From NCBI GenBank assembly GCA_038380795.1, contig CM076266.1, forward strand, positions 16,590,145 to 16,654,144: 64,000 nucleotides of DNA, read 5' to 3'. The position numbers and the translations under genes are program-made. The notes under the pieces are model-generated. The model was given only the letters and a program-made list of their open reading frames with translations. It was not told the DNA's origin and ran no database searches. Below, piece by piece: positions 38,591 through 50,005 of this stretch (positions within the stretch are counted from its first letter, which is position 1; every line of letters starts with the position of its first letter). Origin of the DNA: Pyrocephalus nanus (Eukaryota; Chordata; Aves; Passeriformes; Tyrannidae).

Positions 38591-38715
38591 TTCTCTGGAG
38601 ACATTGGAAACCCACTCGGAGGAGTTGCAGTGTCATCCGCTCTAGGTGACCCTGCCTTGGCAAGGGAGGCATTGGACTAGATGATCTCCAGAAGTCCCTG
38701 CAGCTCCATCCTCTT
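38591..38715 (+). repeat. CR1 LINE 3' fragment
   Basis: TTCTCTGGAGACATTGG, CTCTAGGTGACCCTGCCTTG and TTGGACTAGATGATCTCCAG follow the CR1 3' end in sense orientation. It is 5' truncated. About 50 bp upstream, ATAGAATCACAGAATAG (38518-38534) resembles the complement of a CR1 3' terminus, so a second, antisense CR1 stub may adjoin it. Confidence 0.85.
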
Positions 38716-41700
38716 TTTGACAGCTATCTGGAGGAGACTGAAGGCAGAGCAGAACAATACCCAGACATGCAAAATATATCAGCATTTTGCAGAGCTAGTC
38801 ACAAGAGCTTCACATTGCTTTAGAGGGAGGCAAAGAAAAAATGAAATTTCCTAATGAATAGATTCAATAATTTTTTTTTTTTTAATTTCCTCACTTTTGA
38901 GGACAGATCAGGGTATCCTATAGCATGGGCACAGGTTATTGTTGACTTAAGATAGAAAAGACTCACAGGTTACAGGAGGCATTGGTCCTTACTCCAAACC
39001 TGTCTCTGAATTCACAAATGTTGGTTGTTTGTAGTCAAGAAGGGGGAAGATTTGACGGCAGAGATAGTAATTTTGTTCATGGGGATGTCAATCCCGAAGT
39101 ATTTAAAATACCATGTGTGTTGACAGTTCCTTTGCTGTAGATCAGTTTTCAGCTTGTCCTCTGTGATTATTAGAAGCTTAACTTGGTCACAAGGTAATAA
39201 ACAAAGTGTCAGTGTGTGAACCACAGGCTCCAAAGTGGTAGCAGGCTTTTTACCCAGTTCTGCAAGTCTGTATGCTGAGCCACAGATGACATTTCAGCTC
39301 TGTTTCCTGGAGCTTTGCGATGGAGTTTTCTGTTTTAAATTTGGACAGCTGCTGTATCTGGCTGCCAGGCAGCCAGTAGGTTCACATGGCTGATTCATTT
39401 TGAGCTGGGGTTTTCTGAGACACAGGGCTGACTTCTCTGTACTCTTTATTTGAACTAAATGCAGCCTGAGCCTTTCCTTTGGCACGTGACAGCTGTTATA
39501 GCTAGCTTGCTTGAAACAGAAAAATGTGAAACCTTTTTACAGAAGTATCTAAAAGGAGAGCAAGATCTATCCCAGCTTAACTTTCTGATATTTGGCATTG
39601 GATTCAGGTTCTTTGCAAAGCTCACCGTTCTCAAAGCAGCATGGATTGTAAGGATGCAGGGATGTCCTCAGCCATCACAGTCATTGATATTAATGAAATT
39701 CCAAGGGAAGTAAAATTCACTGCACAAATGAAGTGTCAAACGTTTTGTTCTGTGGCTGTGCCGTGCCCACCATGGTACAGAAGCATCATGTCCTTTACTG
39801 GAGATGGTAGTTGTTACAGCAGGAAGGGTCCCATTCAAAATTTCATTCAAGTCCTCTGAGGGATGACATAAGGGAAAAGCAAATGCATTAATTAAGTGGG
39901 CTGCTTCACACGTGGGTTCCCTGTAGATACACATCCTCAGGAAAGTTCTAGTGATTATTTTTACCCTGATCTTAATTGATTGCTTATAATGTAAGTAATT
40001 TTTCTTTAAAAGAAACCACAACTGAAAGTTGTTTAAATTAATGCACCCTAAATTATAGAAGCAAATGTTATGTCAAAATAGTTAAGCTTAGATAGAACTG
40101 CCTGGAGTGTAACTAAAACAATCAAAAATATGCCCTCTCTGCTTAGAAAAATCTGATTCAAGCAGGCACAGCTTTGGCAGAACTTGGTTTTGAACTTTTC
40201 TTTTTACTTCAGAAAAGGATCTAGAGATTTTTTTTTCTTGTTGATAGGCAATGCAACTCAAGTGTTTTGTCCATATGCTAAAATATATATATTTGTACAC
40301 TTGTTAGCTATTTTTTAAATTATTTTCTTAAGTTTTATAAAAAATATCTGTGGCAGTGCTCTGAATATCTCCTTAACTGTGGAGCCATTATGCCATTATA
40401 GTTAAATAATGAGTGGAAGCCATAGTGTACCTTCCTTCACTTGCATTAAGCTTACCTAAATTCAAAAAAAGGCTTTTCATGCCAAAATTAGACTTAGGAA
40501 CACTAAGTCTGACTAATTGACTCATCCGATAGGACTCATAGAAATAAAATTACTCAGGCAGATTTTGATTCTGGCATACATGACTTCTGCCTAGTTGCAA
40601 ACATTTAATCTGCATTTATTTGCAGTGTAGATGGATTAATTTCTTTGGCTTGCAGTTCCTGCTAGCAGTGTTCACACTGTTTTCTCACATGACTATCTTC
40701 TTGCTAGCTTGATAATTCTCCTGCTGGGCAGGATGGGAATCCATGCCTTAGATCCTGTCTGTGTAGACAAGGCAAACTGCTTTAATGACACTGGTAGAAT
40801 TAAACTAATTGATCTCCTGCACATTCCAAAGTCATAAAAAAGCCTATATTTATAACAGTAGCTCTTTTTAGGTTGGGAATGCTCTATGCCAGTTTTTCCT
40901 AGTGTACTTTATGAGTGTTGTAGTTCAAACAATGCGAAAATGTCTTGCTGGCCAGGACATGGCTAATATATTCCGTCCTGATTTTGTGAGAGCTGGAGTT
41001 ATCTGAAAAGCTGTAGCCCTTGGTTACTCTCCAGCAGCACTGGCTGGAGGGACACCTGCCTCATATGCTTTCAGCTGGGCCTCTGAAAAATCTCATGGGA
41101 AAGGTTCCTACTTCCCTGCAGTAAAAATCGTCTGGATTAACTCATGTCTCATCCAGCAGCAATCCAAAGTGGACTTTGCCCAAAAGTGTAGGACAGGAAA
41201 TTTTGCAGGGCCTGGCTGTTAAATGATTTGTAGCAATAATAAACTAGTGTGGCTTTTAGTTTCTTGACCCAGTCTAGCTATGTGTGCAAGTGGATATTTG
41301 ACAGCTTACTGAGTTATTCTGTAAACTCAGTGGATACAGGGAGATATCTGGAAGTAATTTTCCACACTAAAAAAAATGTAATTGAAAAGGCCATGTCCCA
41401 TTGATTCATTCTAAATATCCCTGAAAGAGTACACGACCTGTTACTGCTTGATAACTACATTTGCCCAGAAAACATTACTTTAGTAATAAGAAGTCAGCAA
41501 TCTGTGAAGTGCTAAATATGTATCTAACTCTAAAGTCTGCCCTTGTTAACAATAAAACCTGAAAGGTGGCTCATAGTTGTCATGCACTGGACAAGATGTG
41601 GTCACTCTTAAGTTATAGCACTCATTTTGTATTCTTCTAGGCTTTATAACTAATGGCAGCCTCTAGGGCTTAAGATTTTGGAATTCAAAGCTCAAAGTAA

Positions 41701-42527
41701 CATAGGTATGTGTAAAATAGGTATCCCTAATACAAGTATGTGCAAAATACAAAGAATTATGCAAGAGCTCATTGCCTTGCTTTATAATGTGTAATTTATT
41801 CGTGACTGAAAATATGTAGTGCTTGTCTTTTGACATGCCTATTATGTTCTATCTGATGGTTTTAGCTGATTTAATTTAGATTTTTGCAATTTTGACGACC
41901 ATAGCATCCTTTCATGACTGGGACAGATGTCTAGTGGTGACTTACATAGAACTCTGTGGTGCTTTACATTAGATTACACAGTGGCTTGATGAATTAAGGG
42001 AATATGGTAGTCAGGTTTTTTTCTTAAATCTTTCATAGTGCAAATTATGAACAGATTGTACTTACATTGTCTTTGATAATAAGAAGGTTGGGTTTATATT
42101 GGTGAGGCCAAACCTGATCCAGAAAGTCTGTTGCTTAACATGTTACATAAATTAGAATGAGTTTTATTATTGGAAGGTAACATTTGTAGTCTAATAATAT
42201 GTATTGCAAAGATGTCACAAAAGCAACAACAAAAATATCAAAACTTAAGCTGGTAGAAATGGCCAAATATTGGCCTAAACACAAAACTGAGAAGAGCTAG
42301 AAATATGTCAGTCAAAGGAAAAACGACCCTCATTGTATGCAAATATAATTTGTAAGTCTTCATCAAAACTATGTCCCGTAGAAATATACTGGAGTTCTTT
42401 GTGTGTGGTGTGGATGTGATTTAAATGACTTGCACAGAAAGTATCTTAAATTACTTCCTGCATATTCTTTCAAAGATACAGCAATAGCTGAGCTTTCAAT
42501 ACTTCTCACTTGCATTAGACAGGGGGG

Positions 42528-42548
42528 TTATTTATTTATTTATTTATT
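42528..42548. repeat. (TTTA)n microsatellite
   Basis: Five uninterrupted TTTA units preceded by a G6 run. Confidence 0.85.
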
Positions 42549-45500
42549 AGTAATTCAGGTATCATTCAGATACATTTTCATTCTATGATAGAGTTTTGCT
42601 AGAAAATTAAAAAAATAGGCTTGGGAAAAAAAAATCCCATCTGCATATTTAAAGAGTTATTAAGAGAAAAACAAATCTGTTAGTTCTTACTTTCACTGAA
42701 TACGTAAAGGTTGAAAATTCCCGAGTCACTCTTGTATCTCATTAAATGGGATGGTGGAAGTGGTGTGAACCATCATCTTTTCTTTGAATATAGTGTTGTT
42801 AAATAAAAGGACAAAATTGTTTCCTCATTAAGAATTTTAGCTGACTGCCTCTGCAGAAATGTTGTGTTTTTTTTAATGCAGCATTTTTTCATATTTGTAA
42901 TTCTTGTGTAAACAAACAGATGGGAGCATTCTGCTGTAAAGCTTTAGGTTTATTTAGGGAGGGGGTAAATGGTGAGGTTATATGCTCGTTGATACTTCCA
43001 ACATAAGTGTATCGATTCATAATTCGCTCTGAATATAGCTCAGGTTCCCACTCTCCTGGTCCTGAGTTCTTAGGAACAAACATCCATGTACGTACTATGA
43101 TTTCTTCATTTGATCCAGGGAAAGTTTTTGCGTAGGTGCTGTAGAACCAGCTAGGTGATTGCTTTCCTTCCCAGCCTACAGAGCCTTGGTTTTAGATTTA
43201 AAAGAAAGTAGAAAATGAGTAAGCAAGTAATTGAAGATGGGAGAAAGAAATTGCGGTCCCTGGTGTTATCTTGGAAGACAGATTTTTCCTTTTTCTGCAG
43301 AAAAAAATATGACCACTTTTGAAAGGGTTCATTTTAGAATGGCACCATTTAAATTGGAGCCTTCAGATGTTCCAAAGTTCTTCTATTATCAGTTCTTTTA
43401 CACTCCTGATTCTTCCCTGGAAACTTCTGGTGTGTTTTAGTCATGCCAACCTACAGAAGTGAGGCATTCAGAATAACATTTCCCCTGGACTGCTTTGGGA
43501 TTGGGAAAACAGCTATTAATGGGTCTAGCACCTACTCAGGACAAATTAGCATGATTTGTCAGCTGATTTACATGGCTACACATAGCACTGGTGCAAGATC
43601 TGTGACATGCTGTCAATATCTGTCAAGACAGAAATAAATTTGTATGTTAATGGCCTAGGAATGCAGGGAAATAAATGGTTTCTGTGCTTCGGCATATTCA
43701 CATGGAAGATACTGTTGTTAGGAATAATATAAGGAACGAGCAGTACTTATTCCATTAGCAGCTACGAACAGTACACCATTACTGCGATTAGGCATCTCGG
43801 TGTGAGGACATGTTCTTATGACTTAAATCTATACATCCCTCAGAGATTGCCAGGAGTAAGACAGTGAAGCCATTCAGGACAGAGAAGAAAGATCTACACA
43901 GCTAGGACTGCATGAGAATGCTAGGTTGTCTGAAATAATTACTGCACTGGGATTTAGTCAGAATAGCTGTCATCTTGTGAAACATGCCACATGATTTTTT
44001 TTTAATTTTTCTTTTCATTTTGGGTTTACATCTTGTCCAAAAGCATGAATATCTGTTTCCACAGTATCCTGTTATGCTGGTTAACGAATTCCTGATTCTT
44101 TTGGTATGTTAGCATGTACGCCATAAGAACATAAGCAGTTAAATACTGCTCAGATGCTGAAGCTGAAAGATGCTTAGATATTACTCAGCCTAGTGGAAAA
44201 AAAATAAAAAATTATCTGAAAAATTTGACATAACTAATCTATTCCATTTGTATTTCTTACTCTTTGCTTTTTATAAAGAGAAAAATGCCATAAATTTTGT
44301 ACTAAACAGATGCAACAAATATGCCTGTGTATTTAACAAATTATGTTGCAGGTGGGGGTGTTTGCATACCTCTGAATTATTCACTATAGCATTTTAGATA
44401 ATTTAGCTTTGTATCTCATTCCATACCCACTCTCAATAAGTTAATATTTCAACCACAAACATTCATCATGTTAAGAAAAAGAGGATTTTAGGGGGAGGGA
44501 GAAAGGAGGAAGGGAACAAAGTGTCTGACATTCCTTTTGAATTTGAAGAATAATTGAAGTTAATGTATTGTCTCTCATGTACCAGAATTGTCTTGTGGAT
44601 CCTCAGCTATTATCAGCTCCAGTTATTTGACTTAACAGAGCTGAAGATCAAGCCCTAGTTATCCTGGGATCCAGAAAATTTTAAAACAAACAGCTAAAAA
44701 TAGCTGGGTTTGTAGGCTTGACTAAGAAAAAGTAAGAAGTGATGGAGACATCGCTTTTCTGGTTGAACATAGAACTAGTAGTAATCATAAGAGACAAAAT
44801 AAGTTATCCATACTAAATATGATGAAAATTCTCATGCTCTCACTGTATTTTGTTTCTATAAAATTTGAGAGGTAGAATGGGAAATTTGAGATGTAGAAGG
44901 AAAGAACTATTCAAGCAACAGTAGGTCAGCATTTTTATAAAAAAGTATTAAAGAAGTATCCTGCTTTTATTTAACATTGTAAATACTAGTGAAATGAGTA
45001 CTAGTATTTTAATTGCTGGAGTAAGGTAGATGAGTGCTCTCTCTGCTTGCCAGGTATTTATCCAAGTGCACCCTACCTGTGCTATAACGTGGGAGCCAAG
45101 AGTGTATGTTCAGCCCTATGCTGAAGTTTTGCTTACAAAAAGCATTGTAAAGCTGGTGCTTGTAGGATTGTCTGTTGACTAGTGCTCGCTTTGGTTCCCA
45201 ACAGCTTTCCCAAGGAAATGTACCTCATGACACAGCTAAGTATCAAGTGATATTCCACAGAACATGTACTTTATGGCTAAAATGAAGGTAGTTTCAAATG
45301 CATAAAAGGATTGGCTTAGATATTCATGGTGGATTGGGGAATGGACAGATGGATATTCAGGTGGACATTTGTGTGTCTGCCAGACTCAGCCTCTCTTTAA
45401 ACACACCATTTAGAATGTTTGAAAATTGCAGGAAGGAAAGTTTTCTCCTCCCAGAAGCTGAAGTCTGTTGGGCTTCTGATGTTTTTGAAGCAGTTTTGTA

Positions 45501-47107
45501 CTGATTATAAGTGTTCTGACTGATAAATGCATCAGTGTTGAAGATGAAAGTTTGCACTGGGGAAATAGCCATGAAGTGCTTTTGTCTATCATTCAGAAGA
45601 AAGTGGAACAAACAAGAAATGAACAAAAATGCGCTTTGGAAGAAAAGGAGTTTTGAAAAAATACAACTCAGTTATCCTTAACTCTTCCCACTCTAGACTT
45701 CTACCACCCTTCTGCAATACCTACTGCTTAGATATTTCCATATCAAATCTAAGATTCTAGACATCCTCTTGGTTCCCTATGGCAAATAATGAGCCTGTGA
45801 TTGTTTTGCTTGTACATTCGTTCTCCTAAGCTGGAAATGTACATTCAGTAGGTTTTGTATGCCACCTTCAGCCATCTTTGTCTACTTTTAAAGTTGCAGC
45901 AGGCGTCTTAATGTATAATTTTTGCTTTCTACTATTCCTAATCTTTTATGTGACTATGAACTACTGACTAGCTAAAACCAACCTATGATGCATGTAAAGA
46001 TAAAATAGGCGAGAAAGTGGAATCTCACATTTCTACCACTTTATGGCCTGACAGACTCAACAGAAGAAAAGGTAGTAAAACCCATGCTTTTGTCAGTGAG
46101 GTGGATGGATCAGACCCTGAGCACACTGTGGGAACAGACTAATGGAAGAAATCTGTGCTGATCTTGACCGGTTTTCTGGTAGTGAATGCACTTTTAAAGT
46201 CTTTGTCAGCTGGGTCTTGCAGAATAGAAATGCCATTGCAAAGCAGCTGGGGAAATCTTTTTGTGTCAGAATGATGAGTAGAGCAGGAGACATTGCAAGG
46301 GTGATATTGATATACGAGCATAGCAAAAGAGAGGCATTTTTTGATGGAGACATAGTCTTCTTTGAATTTCCGAGCAGCTTCTGTGCTGAAGCCAGGCAAA
46401 TGTTCATGTCTAAACCATGAACTACATAAAACTTGTTTGAATATACATTTAATTCCATCCAATCAGAAGATCACCTGGGTTAATGAACATTTTGAGCAAA
46501 TGTATTTTTTCATGTAGTGTGTGAAACTGAACATTTGAAATATGTAGGTGCATGTGGAAGCTAACAAGCTCTGGTTATATTTGGTATGTTCAGTCATTAA
46601 TTCTGTAGTTGAAATTCATAGATTCAGAACGTAACAAAAAAATGTACCTGAATTCCACAAGGTGAATCAATTTATTTTCATAAAGTTATCTCTGGGGCCC
46701 TTTGTCTTTAGCAGTCCAGAAAATCCAGTAGACTTACTATAGGTATTTAGTCTGGTAGTTTTCTCCTTCATTTTGGACTTTATTTGAAATAGTTCCATAG
46801 CAGTTGTATAAATAGGTGGTTTGGTGCCTGTTTGCTCAAATACCTACATTTTTATGTACTTTTAATCTGCAGTACCACCAAGGAGTCTATCTGCCATGAA
46901 AGACTTGGAGATCTGCACTTCTGAAGCATTCAGCCTTAGGGAAATTCCATTCCATAGCTCTGGAAGTGAATTACTGACATGACAATCTCAAAGTTCTTTT
47001 CTGTTGCTGGACTTTCTTGACAGAGCATGCTAACACGGTGCTCATCACTGGGGAGCTGATAGCTTATGTAAATATCCTAATCGAGTGATCTTGCCATCTT
47101 CTTGCAG

Positions 47108-47212
47108 AATCACGTAAACCCGGCGATGGATTTCACGCAGACCCCTCCAGGAATGCTGGCCCTTGACAACATGCTGTACTTTGCTAAACATCACCAGGAT
47201 GCTTACATAAGG
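47108..47212 (+). CDS. ELMO1: ELMO1 coding exon (105 bp), ELMO domain, human residues ~363-397
   Basis: Thirty-five codons, phase 0 at both ends, between an acceptor ending TCTTCTTGCAG and donor GTAAAG. It reads [20 protein letters not shown] then [15 protein letters not shown]. The hydrophobic core [10 protein letters not shown] is typical of the ELMO domain. The Tyr in DAYIR corresponds to human Y395, reported as a Src-family target (recalled). A perfect 13-bp inverted repeat sits 30 nt downstream of the donor (47243-47269). Confidence 0.98.
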
Positions 47213-47242
47213 GTAAAGTTTCTTGTCATTGAGATCCTTGTG

Positions 47243-47269
47243 GTTGCCTGTTCACCGTGAACAGGCAAC
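47243..47269. repeat. Perfect 13-bp inverted repeat with 1-nt spacer
   Basis: GTTGCCTGTTCAC, one C, then GTGAACAGGCAAC, the exact complement. It begins 30 nt downstream of the ELMO1 exon 8 donor, so the nascent RNA could fold a tight stem there. As DNA it is also an inverted pair of GTTCA half-sites spaced by 3 bp. Confidence 0.9.
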
Positions 47270-49963
47270 AGTTCGCAGTGACTGTGTACTGTTTACAGTT
47301 GATTTTGTAGAGGAAGTTCAAAATCCTGATGTTATTATTAACAAACTCCAGGAAGGCAAACCACATGACGCTAAAACATGGCATAAGTCTCTAAAAGCTT
47401 TGGGAGAAAGCTGTACATCTAGGCTGTCGTTGCTGAGTCAATTGTTACAGATATGGCTTTTTGCAAATGCTATTTTTTGCTTAGGCCTGCAAAGAGAAGG
47501 GAAATGAACTTTTGCCTTTGTCAGATGCATAATGGATGATGATAAGCTCAGAACTTAGTAATTGTACAGTGTTCTCTGACCTGCTCGGAGTCTGCCAAAA
47601 ACTTGCAGGGTTGTTTGTGGAAAGAAGACTTTGACCAGGTAATGCCTTGATAGGCGAATGAGTTGGCAGTGTCCTCAGAGTTAAGATGTTTCCACTAAAA
47701 CTACTGCTGTAGGTGAGGTCATGCTTAGAGTGCAATAAGTACAAAGTATCATGAGTCACTTGCATAACCCATTCCTGGCCCCTGCCCACTCCACTTCCTA
47801 CGTTTGTTATTTCAGAGGTAGTTAGAGCAAGTTATATTGCATTCTTTCAAGAAGAGGCATACAGCTGAATAATACATGCCTCTGAAGAGAACAGCTTTTC
47901 CTGAATTTTATTGAAATCAAGTATTTGCCAAGCATAAACCAGGCAAGCACAGATGAGAGTAGAGAATAGTCCAGAAAGTCAGTGACTGGAAATCATAGGG
48001 ATGGTTTAACTCCCCAAGAAAAAGTGCACATACAGACCTGCTTAAAGAAGTTTGTGTATAGCAAGGAGACAGTAAACACACCTATCATTTCCACTAAAAG
48101 TCAAAAATCAGCTTTTAATATGCATTATCATCTGTTTTTTTGTTCAAAGCAGATTGATGTCAAAGTTCTAATAGATTTGTAAAGGGCCTGCCAATATCCG
48201 TAGACGTAATAGTAAACCACGAGACTGTAGGATTTGCTCTTTAAATAGATATTTCTCCTCAGTCTGAATCTAGCAGTAACTCTTAAAAAGACGCTGTGGT
48301 AGTATGCAGTACAACAGTATTTAGCAATCTCCATAAGCCCCTGAGGGGCTATTTCACATACTAGAAAAAGAGTATGTTTTTTGGTTAAACTATGCTAAAT
48401 AGTGTTTTTGTTTATGTAAAAAAGAATTGGTTACTGTTTCTTATTAAAATTTGGTAAGATCTGGACTATACTACTTCATAGACTTCTTTTGAAAATTCTA
48501 AGTTCAGAGAATATACTTAGTAGAGGCAGCCAGTGCTTCCTAATGAGACAGTCATGTTTTAAAGAGCCTGAAAAAATTTAAAGAGGACAGAAATTCTATT
48601 GAAATAGAGCTTTCTCTGACAACTCCCAATTTTTTCTTATTTTTCATTTTCATGTTGCAAATGCTGTCTTAAAAATTGGATTCAGTGAAGCATGTAATTA
48701 GCCACTCTTCAGAAAGGACTTTTATTGCTGGCTCAGCTCTGTTTCTATAACACAGTACTTTAGCTGCTACATTACTGAGAACTTTTGTCGTTTTGAGATG
48801 CCTGTTTTTATTCTTGCATGGTTCCTGTTAGGAGAGTGCCTGAGTGCCTCATGTATTTCCCATCTAAGAAAGAGTACACATACACTAGAAGTGCCTTACA
48901 GAATCACTCTCAGATCCAATTGCTCGCCTGAAGCTGCTTTGGAAACTATAAACTCGCTTTGGGACTATGTTAGCCTATCCACTACTCCTCAGGAGTTCTA
49001 CTTAGTGTTTATACTTGCATTGCTGGTGTGATATGAATACCTCTGAGGGGAGCAATGTTGTGCAACTCCTACAGCATTGATAATCTTTGATTGCAAAAGT
49101 CGCCTACTTTCTATCTTATCATCTCCTTGACTTACTAGCTGATGTACGGTTGTTTCCTGTGGCCCCTGACATGCCTGTTTCTTTTTTGAGTTCCTTATTT
49201 TATGTCTAGCATTACCTTTCCTTCATGGCCTTTGGCTCCCAAAGCTCCCACTGCATCAGTTTGCTCTGTTTGTACAGCCTGTTGACCTAACTTATTTTTT
49301 TAGATATATTTCTGTTCCTGTGTCCTAACAAAGTTCTCCTGTGGTCCAGCTAAAATTTCCTCAAGAAATTGTTAGCTATAAGTATTACTTGCATGCTGAG
49401 AAACTTGTTTGGCACAAGCTCTTCTCTTTTTTTCATTGTTGATAGGAAATATTTTGGTTCCTAGGAGGAGAGATTAGTTTCAAATAAGTTGCCCTTTGCC
49501 ATAGGTTAATTCCTAAGCCCCCAAAATGAGATAATATCTCTTCTATGCAGTAATTAAAAATTGAGTCTAAAACCCAGAGTTGGTTTGAAAATGAACTTGG
49601 AATATATGAAGTTTCCCCTGACAAAATGTGATGTATTAAGCAGAGAAATTATCAGAAAGTCATATTGAGTGTATTGGCAGTGCTGCATTTTAATGGGCAG
49701 TGCAATTCCCTGCAGTCTGGCCTGCCACTTTCTTAGGATGCCCCAGATGCGTGACCTTACTTATGTTATCTAATTGTATTAATGAAAAGCAGAAGTTAGA
49801 AGAGAATATAGTCAATAAGTAATCTCTTCCCTTTTCATACCTTGTTCTGCCTCCTGTAAATGTTTCTGCTTAGGAGTAATTTGCATAATAAATGGAATAG
49901 TTAGGTGGTAAGAATGTCTGAAACTGAAGTACCCTTTTGGGGACTGGCAAAGGGGCTTCAAAG

Positions 49964-50005
49964 ACCAGTAGAAGAGTAATGTACACCAGTAGAAGAGTAA
50001 TGTAC
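49964..50005 (+). repeat. 21-bp perfect tandem duplication
   Basis: ACCAGTAGAAGAGTAATGTA plus C is present twice without a mismatch (49964-49984 and 49985-50005). The absence of divergence points to a recent duplication or a segregating indel. Confidence 0.9.

Larger units (their letters stand above)
24517..47107 (+). other. ELMO1 intron (22.6 kb), repeat-poor after its first kilobase
   Basis: Holds an internally deleted CR1 at 24690-25712, a short CR1 3' piece near 38591-38715, a poly(A)-ended segment up to 37014, a pyrimidine-rich block near 31540-31890, two CTCF-like matches (33878 and 35821) and a TTTA microsatellite at 42528-42548. The remaining roughly 20 kb is unique A/T-rich sequence in which I recognise no gene. 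Confidence 0.7.
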
